Assembly: GCA_963664605.1 (NCBI GenBank)
Contig: OY761536.1
Location: 2,232,001 to 2,296,000, forward strand
Direction: 5' to 3'
Source of the DNA: JAHOYW01 sp963664605
GTDB lineage: Bacteria; Verrucomicrobiota; Lentisphaeria; Victivallales; Victivallaceae
DNA length: 64,000 nucleotides
The notes under the pieces: model-generated
The model's input: the letters and a program-made list of their open reading frames with translations, nothing else
The model's database searches: none
Told to the model about the DNA's origin: nothing
In this document: one piece after another, positions 25,758-34,340 of the stretch
How positions within the stretch are numbered: the stretch's first letter is position 1
How the letters are laid out: each line of letters opens with the position of its first letter
Program-made: the position numbers and the translations under genes

Positions 25758-27062
25758 TTATTTGTCACAGCAGCAGCTTGAACAGCAGGAGTCTTTCTCT
25801 TTATTCTCCTTGAGTGAACACGAAAACCCTGCGTCGCTAATAGCTTTTTCAATCAGAGGATAAAGCAGATGGGGTGTTTCCGCATCAATTTTTATCAGTC
25901 CGGCTTCAACGTTGATGTCCAGACTTAAAATCCCGTCAATCTTCCTGATTGCTTTGTCCAGAGTTGCGGCGCAATGTTCGCATGTCATGCCCTTTACTTC
26001 GATTTCCAAATCGCTTGATACGTTTTTGGCTCCAATTCCGAAACGTCTGGCGAGACGCTGGGATATGGTGAAAACAAGTAGTGTATAAAGGATTATACAA
26101 CTGGCTTTCTGTAATAAGCTTATTTGCATTTTCCCGTCAGGGCGGATGAAATCCATTACTGGTATATTTACATTCAACAGATTAAATATATAACCGGCGG
26201 CTATTGCCGCGGCTGCCACGGTGAGAATATAGATAACAACAGCTTTTTTGCCCAGTACCTTTGACATTATGGTGATTGTAGCGATATTTGTTGCCGGGCC
26301 GGTAATCAGGAAAACCAGAGCAGCTCCAGGGCTGATTCCTTTTAATATCAGTGAAGCGGCAATTGGAATTGAGGCTGTTGAGCATACATACAGAGGAATC
26401 CCGAAAAGCAGCATTGCGGGCATTGCCAGCCAGTCAGATTTGAGATATTTAGCTCCAAAGTCAGGAGGGACGAATAAATTAATAAGAGCCGCCAGTATCA
26501 GACCAACAAGCAGAGCGGAAGCTATATTGCCTAGTAATTTGATAAAACCGTAATGCAGAATTGCCGGAACGGTTTTCCAGCCGTGTACCCGCGGTTGATC
26601 GTCATCTTCAGGATTTGTGCCTTCATCTTCTTCATTTTCTGCTCTGGGTTTACCGAAATTCTCCATCAGCAAACCGCCGATGATTCCGGTGATAAAAGCT
26701 ACTATCGGGCGAAATATTGCGAACGCCCAGCCCAGCATCGCGTAAGTGGCGAAAAAACTGTCCAGCCCGGTTTGGGGCGTGGAAATCAGGAAAGAACCCG
26801 CCGCTCCGCGTCCGGCTCCTTGTTTTTTGAGAGAAACGGTTATGGGAATAACTCCGCATGAGCATACCGGCAGAGGAACGCCGAATAATGCCGCCTTGAA
26901 AATTGATTTGATCCCTGGCTTGCCCATGTGTTTGTAAATATAGGCAGGTGAGAAAAATACTGACAGGACTCCAGCGGCAAAGAAACCGAATAACAGCCAC
27001 GGCGCCATCATGCAGCTGACCATCCATAACGCTTTAAAAAATTCTGTTATATATATAAGCAT
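25758..27062 (-). CDS. SO_0444/YraQ-family permease with heavy-metal-associated domain
   Basis: This 434-residue protein has hydrophobic helices over residues 1-345 with the family signature PVCSCGVIPI near residue 60 and a matching second half (IPLYVCSTASIPI). A C-terminal heavy-metal-associated domain follows (GMTCEHC, Cys361 and Cys364), and then a cysteine-rich tail, SCCSSCCCDK (425-434). Members of this family are proposed Cu or Zn efflux permeases. It stands alone on its strand, divergent from the MATE gene. The tail offers thiol ligands beyond those of the HMA domain. Confidence 0.87.
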   Translation of the reverse strand: MLIYITEFFKALWMVSCMMAPWLLFGFFAAGVLSVFFSPAYIYKHMGKPGIKSIFKAALFGVPLPVCSCGVIPITVSLKKQGAGRGAAGSFLISTPQTGLDSFFATYAMLGWAFAIFRPIVAFITGIIGGLLMENFGKPRAENEEDEGTNPEDDDQPRVHGWKTVPAILHYGFIKLLGNIASALLVGLILAALINLFVPPDFGAKYLKSDWLAMPAMLLFGIPLYVCSTASIPIAASLILKGISPGAALVFLITGPATNIATITIMSKVLGKKAVVIYILTVAAAAIAAGYIFNLLNVNIPVMDFIRPDGKMQISLLQKASCIILYTLLVFTISQRLARRFGIGAKNVSSDLEIEVKGMTCEHCAATLDKAIRKIDGILSLDINVEAGLIKIDAETPHLLYPLIEKAISDAGFSCSLKENKEKDSCCSSCCCDK

Positions 27063-27246
27063 ATTTAGTTTTAAGGGTTAAGTTTTAAGATTTTAAGGAA
27101 CCTCTTTTATTAAATAAACAGGCTTAAGCGGAAAAGTCAAAGGAATTAACTGTGAAGATTTTCTTTAATTGATGTTTTATTTATATTGGACTGATGTATA
27201 GTAAAGATTCTATTTTGTTCAATCAATGTTTTTATAAGGGATATTT

Positions 27247-28680
27247 ATGCTTAAAATTTTCAGTAAACAGGAATTTGCCGAACCTGGCGGTTACCGGCAG
27301 ATTTTAAAGGTTGCGTATCCCTTGATTATTTTGAGCGCGAGCCATACTGTCATGCAGTTTGTCGACCGTCAGTTTCTGGCGTACAATTCTACAGAGGATG
27401 TTGCCGCGGCGCTGCCTGGCGGGATTTTATATTTTGCCATGTTCTGCTTTTTCATGATAACTGTGAATTTCACCAGCGCTCTGGTTGCACAGTTTTTTGG
27501 GGCTAAGGATATGACTTCATGTGTCCGGGTATGCTGGACGGGATTTTATTTTGCGTTGGCGGCAGGATGCCTTATAGTTTTTGTTTTGCCGCCTTTAGGT
27601 ACTTTTATTATCCAGCACGGCGGACATTCTGCTGTTATAGTTAATAAAGAAATAGATTATTTCCTCGCTCTTGGGCCGAGCGGTGCTTTTATGTGTATGG
27701 GCGGCGCTTTTTTCGCGTTTTTTTCGGGACGGGGGAAAACCTCTTATGTCGCGACAATAAACACTATTGCCTGTGCTATCAATATCCTGTTGGACTATCT
27801 TTTTATATTCGGCCATTGGGGATGCCCGAGGATGGGGATTTACGGAGCGGGTATTGCGACATCACTATCGGCAATATTTTCATTCGTATGTATTCTGATT
27901 GTATTTTTATCCCGGGATCAGAATATATTTCCCACGCGCAGCAACCGGGCTTTTCGTTTTGATTATCTTAAAAAACTGTTTAATTTCGGAACTCCAGCGG
28001 GGATTCAGGTTCTCTGCGATGTCGGAGCGTTTACGATGGTTCTTTTTCTTGTGGGACATATCAGTACAGCGGCTTTAGCGACGGCAACCATTACTCTGGC
28101 GATCAATCAAATATTTTTTCTTCCTTTGCTGGGATTTGCTGATGCGACTTCGATTATCACCGGACAGTTTATCGGTATGAGCAAGATGGAAACCGCTAAG
28201 AAATGTGCTAACCGTTCATGGCGTCTTGTTTCCCTGTACATGTGCCTTGCCGGGGCTGTTTACTTTTTATTTCCCGAGGCCTTGTTCAAACTTTTTGAAC
28301 CGGAGAATAAAAGCGATATTGTTTTCAGCGATATTCTTCGTGATGGTACAATACTGCTGGTGATCGCAGCATGTCATAATTTTCTGGACGCTACTAAGTT
28401 TGTCTATATGGGAGCCTTGCGCGGAGCGGGTGATACCAGGGCGGTAATGTATATTGCGGTTTCCTGCGCATGGGGAATAATGGTTCCCGGTGTTGTATTT
28501 ATTATCTTTATTATCAAGGGGTCTGTTATCATGGTATGGCTGTTTCTGGCTGTATATATTTTTATTGAAGCTTTGATAATGTATTGGCGTTTCCGTTCAA
28601 ACCGCTGGCAGAAAATAGATATGATAGACCGCAACAAGGCGGCAGATGTGCCGATTTTACAAAGTGACCAGACTATTTAA
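27247..28680 (+). CDS. MATE-family efflux transporter
   Basis: This 477-residue membrane protein has the twelve-helix MATE plan in two similar halves. The first half holds PLIILSASHTVMQFVDRQFLA and VAQFFGAKD; the second holds GTPAGIQVLCDVGAFT and ITGQFIGMSK. It is a Na+- or H+-driven exporter of organic cations or other toxic compounds; the substrate is unknown. It is immediately followed by a copy of the hairpin-rich repeat (28681 on). The gene and the hydrogenase operon converge on that repeat. Confidence 0.9.
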   Translation: MLKIFSKQEFAEPGGYRQILKVAYPLIILSASHTVMQFVDRQFLAYNSTEDVAAALPGGILYFAMFCFFMITVNFTSALVAQFFGAKDMTSCVRVCWTGFYFALAAGCLIVFVLPPLGTFIIQHGGHSAVIVNKEIDYFLALGPSGAFMCMGGAFFAFFSGRGKTSYVATINTIACAINILLDYLFIFGHWGCPRMGIYGAGIATSLSAIFSFVCILIVFLSRDQNIFPTRSNRAFRFDYLKKLFNFGTPAGIQVLCDVGAFTMVLFLVGHISTAALATATITLAINQIFFLPLLGFADATSIITGQFIGMSKMETAKKCANRSWRLVSLYMCLAGAVYFLFPEALFKLFEPENKSDIVFSDILRDGTILLVIAACHNFLDATKFVYMGALRGAGDTRAVMYIAVSCAWGIMVPGVVFIIFIIKGSVIMVWLFLAVYIFIEALIMYWRFRSNRWQKIDMIDRNKAADVPILQSDQTI

Positions 28681-28896
28681 AATCTTTAACTCTTTAACTA
28701 AAAAATATCTGATCCAAACATTTGTTTGGGCGCGGTTCAGCGGCGAACCACTGATCGCCGACAGGCGAAAGTTTCACGGCAAAATCTTTCCCGCGAGAGC
28801 GGACTGGGTCTGATTGCGCCCTGCGGTCTTAAAATTCGACCGTTGGAAACGGTCGACTCGCGTTTCGCCGCGAGACCACGACCAGATTAATTCTGG
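28681..28896 (+). repeat. Modular hairpin repeat, copy A
   Basis: The core 28681-28804 matches copy C (reverse strand, 38921-39080) and copy B (37331-37507). All share an ATCTTTAA-rich lead, GATCCAAACATTTGTTTGGG (dyad CCAAACA-TT-TGTTTGG at 28714-28729), GCGCGGT, and the end CGCGAGAGCG. After the core come three more hairpins: CGACCGTT/AACGGTCG (28837-28855), CTCGCG/CGCGAG (28857-28874) and CCAGA/TCTGG (28882-28896). The CTCGCG hairpin is the reverse complement of the one in copy B. There is no coding frame of note. It lies between two converging transcription units. Confidence 0.85.
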
Positions 28897-28914
28897 ACTG
28901 GATTTTAAAAGATC

Positions 28915-28960
28915 AAAAAAAAACCTCCATCGCCTACTGCGGACAGTAAACGACAGAGGT
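28915..28960 (-). terminator. Terminator of the hydrogenase operon
   Basis: On the minus strand, ACCTC, TCG and TACTG pair with CAGTA, CGA and GAGGT across small internal loops to make one long stem, followed by nine or more U. It lies 23 bases past the hydA stop codon. Confidence 0.8.
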
Positions 28961-28983
28961 AACAGGGGGTGTTGTTATATTAG

Positions 28984-30729
28984 TTACACGTTTTCAAGGT
29001 CGAAGATATGGCTTCTGTCCTCGTATTTCGTGTGCAGCTTCTTGTGTGCTTCATGTGACCCCGGCTTGCCTTCAAGGTGTTCGTCATAACACTTGTTGAC
29101 CAGGTAATTGTCCTGAGGCTTCTGAAGCTGCTGTTGTTTGTCGGCCGCGTAAATTCCGCGTGCCCGCAAGTCCCGGACCGCATTTTTATGAGATATAGGT
29201 TGACCCGCACCGGAAATACATCCGCCCGGGCAAGCCATTACTTCGATGAAATCATATTTGACTTTTCCCGTCTTTATAGCTTTGAATAATTCCCCGGCTT
29301 TTTTCAAACCGTGAACTATTGCCACTTTGACTTCATTTCCAGCGACATTCAAAGTTGCTTCTTTGAGGTTTTCCAGACCGCGAACCGCTTTGAAATCAAC
29401 AGATTTCAATGGTTTTCCTTCAATCTTTTCAACCGCGTAACGTAACGCCGCTTCCATAACTCCGCCGGTTGTGCCGAAAATAACCCCGGCTCCGGTGCTG
29501 AATCCCATCGGCATATCAAAAGCTTCAGGCTCGAGTTTAGCGAAATCGATTCCCATAGAATTTATCATGCGTCCGATTTCAACAGTTGTCAGGACGTAAT
29601 CGACATCAGGAATCCCTTCAACCTTGAATTTATCCAGGGCCGCTTCAGATTTTTTTGCCGTGCAAGGCATGATTGAAACTACAACCAGGTCTTTCTTATC
29701 AATGTCGAGCTGTTCGGGCAATGTTTTTTTAGCTACAGAACCGAACATTTGCTGAGGAGAACGGCAGCTTGACAAATTATTAAGCATATCCGGGAAGTAT
29801 ATCTCGGCATATTTGACCCACGCCGGACAACAGCTTGTTATCAATGGCAGGTCTTTATTTTCTGTGAAACGCTTGATGAATTCAGTAGCTTCCTCAAAAA
29901 TAGTCATGTCCGCGCTGAAACAGGTGTCGTAAACTTGGTCGAACCCCATTATTTTCAGGGCGTTGACCAGTTTCCCGGCAACATTGACGCCGGGTTCGAA
30001 ACCGAAGTATTCACCGAGCGCTACACGTACGGCAGGCGCTATCTGGACAACAACGGTTTTGCTTTTGTCGTATATGGCGTCCCACACATCATCACGGTGC
30101 TGGCGCGGGACGATCGCACCGGTCGGGCAGACTGCGGCGCACTGTCCGCAATTTACGCATTCGACTTCACCGATATTCTTATCAAATGCCGGAGCGACGC
30201 GCGCACAGGCTCCGCGGTCAACAAAGCCAATAGCGCCGATTCCCTGTACTTCAGAGCAAACCCTTACGCAGTCACCGCAAAGCACACATTTGTTCGGGTC
30301 GCGTTCCAGGGAAAGAGAAGATTTGTCCACGGGAACATATTCTTTGCGTTGTTTGTAGCGGATTTCCTCGACGCCCAGACGACGGGCAATGTCCTGTAAA
30401 GAACAGTTGCTGCTTCGGGTGCAGGATGGACATTCGCGCTTATGGTTGGCGAGAAGCAGTTCCACATTGACTTTTCGCATTGCGCGGATCTCTTTAGTAT
30501 CGGTGTGGACGACCATTCCCGGTTCAGGCCTGGTAGAGCATGATGCCATGACCCCGCGTCCTTCGATGTCAACTATACACAAGCGGCAGGCGCCGTATAT
30601 ACTCAGTTTTGAATGATAGCAGAATGTCGGCAGGTCAATACCGGCTCCGCGGATCAATTCAAGCAGATTACGCTCGTTGTTTATCTTGACTTCACGCCCG
30701 TTTAAAGTAAGTGTTTTATTCGTTTCCAT
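28984..30729 (-). CDS. hydA: [FeFe] hydrogenase catalytic subunit (HydA of an HydABC-type enzyme)
   Basis: This 581-residue protein has, in order: a [2Fe-2S] domain (Cys37, 48, 51, 64); a His/Cys-ligated [4Fe-4S] site (His96, Cys100, 103, 109); two ferredoxin clusters (Cys148-158 and Cys191-201); and the H-cluster domain. H-cluster motifs are TSCCPAW (Cys300-301, the first being the proton-transfer cysteine), MPCTAKKSE (Cys355) and MACPGGCISGAGQP (Cys500, Cys504). All key residues are present, so it should make or use H2. The downstream order of hydC-hydB-hydA matches the multimeric, ferredoxin/NAD-linked enzymes of fermenters. The C-terminal tail (about 540-581) is charged and His-rich. Confidence 0.95.
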   Translation of the reverse strand: METNKTLTLNGREVKINNERNLLELIRGAGIDLPTFCYHSKLSIYGACRLCIVDIEGRGVMASCSTRPEPGMVVHTDTKEIRAMRKVNVELLLANHKRECPSCTRSSNCSLQDIARRLGVEEIRYKQRKEYVPVDKSSLSLERDPNKCVLCGDCVRVCSEVQGIGAIGFVDRGACARVAPAFDKNIGEVECVNCGQCAAVCPTGAIVPRQHRDDVWDAIYDKSKTVVVQIAPAVRVALGEYFGFEPGVNVAGKLVNALKIMGFDQVYDTCFSADMTIFEEATEFIKRFTENKDLPLITSCCPAWVKYAEIYFPDMLNNLSSCRSPQQMFGSVAKKTLPEQLDIDKKDLVVVSIMPCTAKKSEAALDKFKVEGIPDVDYVLTTVEIGRMINSMGIDFAKLEPEAFDMPMGFSTGAGVIFGTTGGVMEAALRYAVEKIEGKPLKSVDFKAVRGLENLKEATLNVAGNEVKVAIVHGLKKAGELFKAIKTGKVKYDFIEVMACPGGCISGAGQPISHKNAVRDLRARGIYAADKQQQLQKPQDNYLVNKCYDEHLEGKPGSHEAHKKLHTKYEDRSHIFDLENV

Positions 30730-30751
30730 AATTTCAATCCCCTGTTCTAAG

Positions 30752-32653
30752 TTATAATCCTAATATTGCGTCGAAACGGCAGGTTTCCTTGCATACGCCG
30801 CATTTGATACATTTGTCAGCATCGAGATAATGCGCCTGGCGTTTTTCCCCGCTGATCGCGTTTACCGGACATTTCCGTGCACAGGCGGTGCAACCGATAC
30901 ATTTTTCCTTATCTATCTCCGGTCTTGCCAAAGCTTTGCATTCTCCGGTCGGACAGATTTTTTTGAATACATGAGACTCGTATTCTTCACGGAAATATTT
31001 AAGTGTTGACAATACCGGGTTCGGGGCGGTTTTTCCCAGCCCGCATAAAGATCCGAGCTGAACGGCTTTCGCGGTTTGTTCCAGCAGTTCCAAAGTGTTT
31101 TCATCCGCATTGCCTTCGATAATATCATCGAGAAGCGCCAGCATTTGCTTTGTACCTTCACGGCACGGCACGCATTTGCCGCATGATTCATTCTGAGTGA
31201 ACTGCATAAAGAAACGTGCTATTTTAATCATGCATGTTTCATTATTCATAACTACCAGACCGCCTGAGCCGACCATTGCGCCGACACTCTTAAGAGAGTC
31301 GAAATCCAAAGGCATATCCAGCATTTCAGGCGTCAGGCAACCGCCTGACGGACCTCCGATCTGTACAGATTTAAAGTCTTCTTTTGTAACTTCTCCGGCG
31401 TTGTTAGTGACGCCTCCACCGATATTGTACACTATTTCGCGCAGAGTGGTTCCGAAAGGCACTTCGATCAATCCAGTATTAGCAACATGTCCGGTCAAGG
31501 CAAAAGTCTTAGTCCCGGGAGATTTTTCCGTACCCATTGCTTTATAAGCTTCATGCCCGTTTCGTAATATCATTGGGATTGAGGCTAAAGTCTCGACATT
31601 GTTGATGACTGTAGGTTTGCCCCATAAACCACTTTCCGCCGGAAATGGAGGTTTAGGCATCGGCATACCGCGCTTTCCTTCAATAGAGGCTATGAGGGCG
31701 GTTTCCTCACCGCAGACAAAAGCTCCGGCTCCTTCCATAACCTGAAGGTTGAAGCAGAAATCAGTACCAAAAAGATTGTCACCCAGAAGCCCGGCTTTCT
31801 CTGCTGCTTTTACCGCACGGCGCATTCTGTCCACTGCCAGAGGATATTCAGCACGAACATAGACATAACCTTCATTACCTTCAATTGCTCTTGCGGCGAT
31901 CATCATTCCTTCGATAACGCTGTGCGGATTGCCTTCCATGACAGAACGGTCCATGAATGCCCCCGGGTCGCCTTCGTCACCATTGCAGATGACATATTTT
32001 TTGGCGTTCTTATAAGCCAGGGTGAATTTCCATTTTAAGCCTGTCGGAAAACCGCCGCCGCCGCGTCCTCGAATACCGGATTCCAGAACACTCTTGCAAA
32101 CTTCCTCCGGCGTCATGCCGGTAACTGCTTTTCTTGCTCCTTCATATCCGCCTTTTAAAATATATTCTTCGATGCTGTCCGGTTCTATCATGCAATTTGC
32201 CAGGACAAAGCGTTTCTGCCGATTATAAAAAGGAATATCTTTATCTCCCCGGCAGACTTTCCCGCTGACCGGATCATGAAAAAGCAGACGTTCAATGACT
32301 TCGTCGCCGATAATAGTTTTGCTGACGATTTCAGGAACATCTTCGACTTTTACTTTGGTGTAAAGAATACCGTCCGGCTCAATATGGAGCAATGGTCCCA
32401 TCTGGCAGAAGCCCTGACAGCCGCTTTTAGAAACATAAGTACCGTCGAATTGTTCTTTATCATCGTGTTCGTCCAACTCGATCTTTGTGTCCAGGCCGGC
32501 TTTCTCAAGTTCTTTTACCAGTTCATCGCGGACTTTCAAGGAACCGTTGGCGACGCACCCGGTTCCCGCACACAAGATAATGCGGCGTTCAAGCGCGTTT
32601 ATATCGGTCTTATATTTTTTCGCTATAGCTTCTAATTTAAATGTTTTAACCAT
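30752..32653 (-). CDS. hydB: NADH-binding subunit of [FeFe] hydrogenase (NuoF-like, HydB)
   Basis: This 633-residue protein has an N-terminal thioredoxin-like [2Fe-2S] part (CAGTGC, CQGFC). The NuoF core shows RGRGGGGFPTGLKWKF for NAD(H) and FMN binding, an SLBB region, and the cluster motif SCGKCVPCREGT. Two C-terminal [4Fe-4S] motifs follow (CIGCTACARKCP and CIKCGVCKETC). This is the full HydB layout. It takes electrons from NADH and, in bifurcating relatives, couples them with ferredoxin to H2. It sits 13 bases after hydC and 22 before hydA. GGAGC precedes the ATG. Confidence 0.94.
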   Translation of the reverse strand: MVKTFKLEAIAKKYKTDINALERRIILCAGTGCVANGSLKVRDELVKELEKAGLDTKIELDEHDDKEQFDGTYVSKSGCQGFCQMGPLLHIEPDGILYTKVKVEDVPEIVSKTIIGDEVIERLLFHDPVSGKVCRGDKDIPFYNRQKRFVLANCMIEPDSIEEYILKGGYEGARKAVTGMTPEEVCKSVLESGIRGRGGGGFPTGLKWKFTLAYKNAKKYVICNGDEGDPGAFMDRSVMEGNPHSVIEGMMIAARAIEGNEGYVYVRAEYPLAVDRMRRAVKAAEKAGLLGDNLFGTDFCFNLQVMEGAGAFVCGEETALIASIEGKRGMPMPKPPFPAESGLWGKPTVINNVETLASIPMILRNGHEAYKAMGTEKSPGTKTFALTGHVANTGLIEVPFGTTLREIVYNIGGGVTNNAGEVTKEDFKSVQIGGPSGGCLTPEMLDMPLDFDSLKSVGAMVGSGGLVVMNNETCMIKIARFFMQFTQNESCGKCVPCREGTKQMLALLDDIIEGNADENTLELLEQTAKAVQLGSLCGLGKTAPNPVLSTLKYFREEYESHVFKKICPTGECKALARPEIDKEKCIGCTACARKCPVNAISGEKRQAHYLDADKCIKCGVCKETCRFDAILGL

Positions 32654-32666
32654 TATTGTGCTCCTT

Positions 32667-33146
32667 TCAGGCGTTTTTTTCAGATTCTATTAATTCATCG
32701 ACAATTTCTTCAGCTTGTTCAGGTGTCACCTGTCCGTAAACCTGTTCGTTGACGAGCATTACCGGAGCCAGCCCGCATGCTCCAAGGCAGCTGACGGTTT
32801 CGACAGTAAACAGCATGTCGTCAGTAGTCGTTTTTTCCCGGGATAATCCGAGCTTTTTATAAAGAGCTTCGAGTATGCCGTGGGATTTTTTTACATGACA
32901 CGCGGTTCCGTCACAAAGCTTAAAAACGTATTTTCCTTTCGGGGTCAATGCGAAGTGGGCGTAAAATGTGGCTACGCCGTAGACCTGTGATGGCGGAACT
33001 CCGATTGAAGTAGCGACATAACTGATCAATTCCTTGGATAAATACTTGTTTTCCTCTTGTATCTCCTGAAGGATCGGGATCAGACGGCTTTCGTCATGGT
33101 TATTCTTTTCCAGAATCCTGTTGACCATTTCTTTTTTGTTTTTCAT
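32667..33146 (-). CDS. hydC: NuoE-like [2Fe-2S] subunit of [FeFe] hydrogenase (HydC)
   Basis: A 159-residue thioredoxin-fold [2Fe-2S] protein. The cluster cysteines lie in LCDGTACHVKKS and in VSCLGACGLAPVM. Its length and pattern match NuoE/HydC, the small subunit that works with HydB. It starts 15 bases after the phosphatase gene and ends 13 bases before hydB. Confidence 0.94.
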   Translation of the reverse strand: MKNKKEMVNRILEKNNHDESRLIPILQEIQEENKYLSKELISYVATSIGVPPSQVYGVATFYAHFALTPKGKYVFKLCDGTACHVKKSHGILEALYKKLGLSREKTTTDDMLFTVETVSCLGACGLAPVMLVNEQVYGQVTPEQAEEIVDELIESEKNA

Positions 33147-33161
33147 TATTCGGCTCCCTGT

Positions 33162-34340
33162 TTAAATGTATTCTATATTTATTTCTTTTAGAAAATTATC
33201 TCTTAAATTTTTAGCTATCCTTTTAATTATGTTCCGGCGGTATTCAAGTTTACTTGATATCTTAGGGTCCTGATGCGCCTCGTTTATCCTGGTTCCAACC
33301 ATAAAAGTTATTATGTCGTTGCGCAAAAATATTTCTATCATCTTTCTTGCCGGAGACAAGGCTTCGTCATGGTAATCATTTTCCAGTAATTCCGCCACTC
33401 TGGTCAAAGTAAGCATACCTTCACAAACCAGATCGACTCCTTCCATGCTGGATGCCGGCGGCGCGTTACTTGATATTGAGTCAACATCCCAAGCTATTTC
33501 CTTTTTCAATTCCCGGGAGATAATTTCGGAGGTGGTTCCTCCGGCAATAACTTTATCTCCATCAAAAGATTCGAAGCTGCCGGCGTACTGCGCATCGCGT
33601 GAAGCTTCAAATGGCGGTCCCGTCAACAACAGCATCTTGTGCGGTTCCCTGAAATAAAGAACCGCACAGCTCATGTCATCGGCCGCCTGATAATTTTTTT
33701 CTTTACTCAGAGCTTCCCTGATTACACAGTCTGCCAATTCGTGGGCTGAGATTTCCGGTTTTTCTCTGACTGTTTTCATTATATATTCTTTGTAGTCATC
33801 AGCCATCCATCCAGCCGGATATTTGTTTGAGCCTGTACCTGCCTGACTTATTCCGTCAGAGAAAAACAACAGGCGATCATTCACTTTTGCTTTAAAGTCA
33901 TACATGCGCAGATTTCGATTATCCCATTTTTCCGGCTCCAGTTCCTTGAAAGTAAGTTCTTCCGGGATATTATTTCTGAGCAGGATGAATTGCGGATTGC
34001 CCATTTCAACAACATGCGTATCTCTGTTCAGGCCGGTATCAACTATAGTAAAAGTCGCGTAACTTATTTTTCTGACCTGACATACTGGCAGAGCCTGCAT
34101 GATTATTTCGGCTGAACGCTGCATTTCCATATTTTGCCGTGTGAATTCCAATGCCATGGTTGCGCACATTGAAGCCTGGATATTAGCTTTGACTCCGCTC
34201 CCAAGTCCGTCTGAAAGCACTGTCACCAGCCGCTGTTCTCCAGGGATTCTGGAATATTTGAAAACATCTCCACAAATATCCTGTCCCTTTTTTATGCGCT
34301 GGCTAAAGCCCATATCTATGAACATTCCGGTTTCTGTCAT
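33162..34340 (-). CDS. SpoIIE-type PP2C phosphatase with C-terminal extension
   Basis: This 392-residue protein has PP2C/SpoIIE metal motifs: DICGDVF (Asp25), VLSDGLGSG (Asp44-Gly45), FFSDGISQAG, and ADDMSCAVLYF near residue 230. It should dephosphorylate serine or threonine on a partner protein. The last 150 residues (from about LLTGPPFEASRD) form a domain I do not recognise. The gene overlaps the HydS-like gene by four bases (ATGA) and is followed by hydC, so it belongs to the hydrogenase operon. SpoIIE-type phosphatases normally act on anti-anti-sigma-like proteins; none is encoded nearby. Confidence 0.88.
   Translation of the reverse strand: MTETGMFIDMGFSQRIKKGQDICGDVFKYSRIPGEQRLVTVLSDGLGSGVKANIQASMCATMALEFTRQNMEMQRSAEIIMQALPVCQVRKISYATFTIVDTGLNRDTHVVEMGNPQFILLRNNIPEELTFKELEPEKWDNRNLRMYDFKAKVNDRLLFFSDGISQAGTGSNKYPAGWMADDYKEYIMKTVREKPEISAHELADCVIREALSKEKNYQAADDMSCAVLYFREPHKMLLLTGPPFEASRDAQYAGSFESFDGDKVIAGGTTSEIISRELKKEIAWDVDSISSNAPPASSMEGVDLVCEGMLTLTRVAELLENDYHDEALSPARKMIEIFLRNDIITFMVGTRINEAHQDPKISSKLEYRRNIIKRIAKNLRDNFLKEINIEYI

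Noticed and set aside
28714..28729. CCAAACATTTGTTTGG in the repeats resembles the LacI operators CCAAACGTTTG at 3354-3422.
   Set aside because: The centre differs (no CpG, longer dyad), the copies lie at gene ends away from promoters, and they sit in a much longer shared repeat. The likeness is probably chance.
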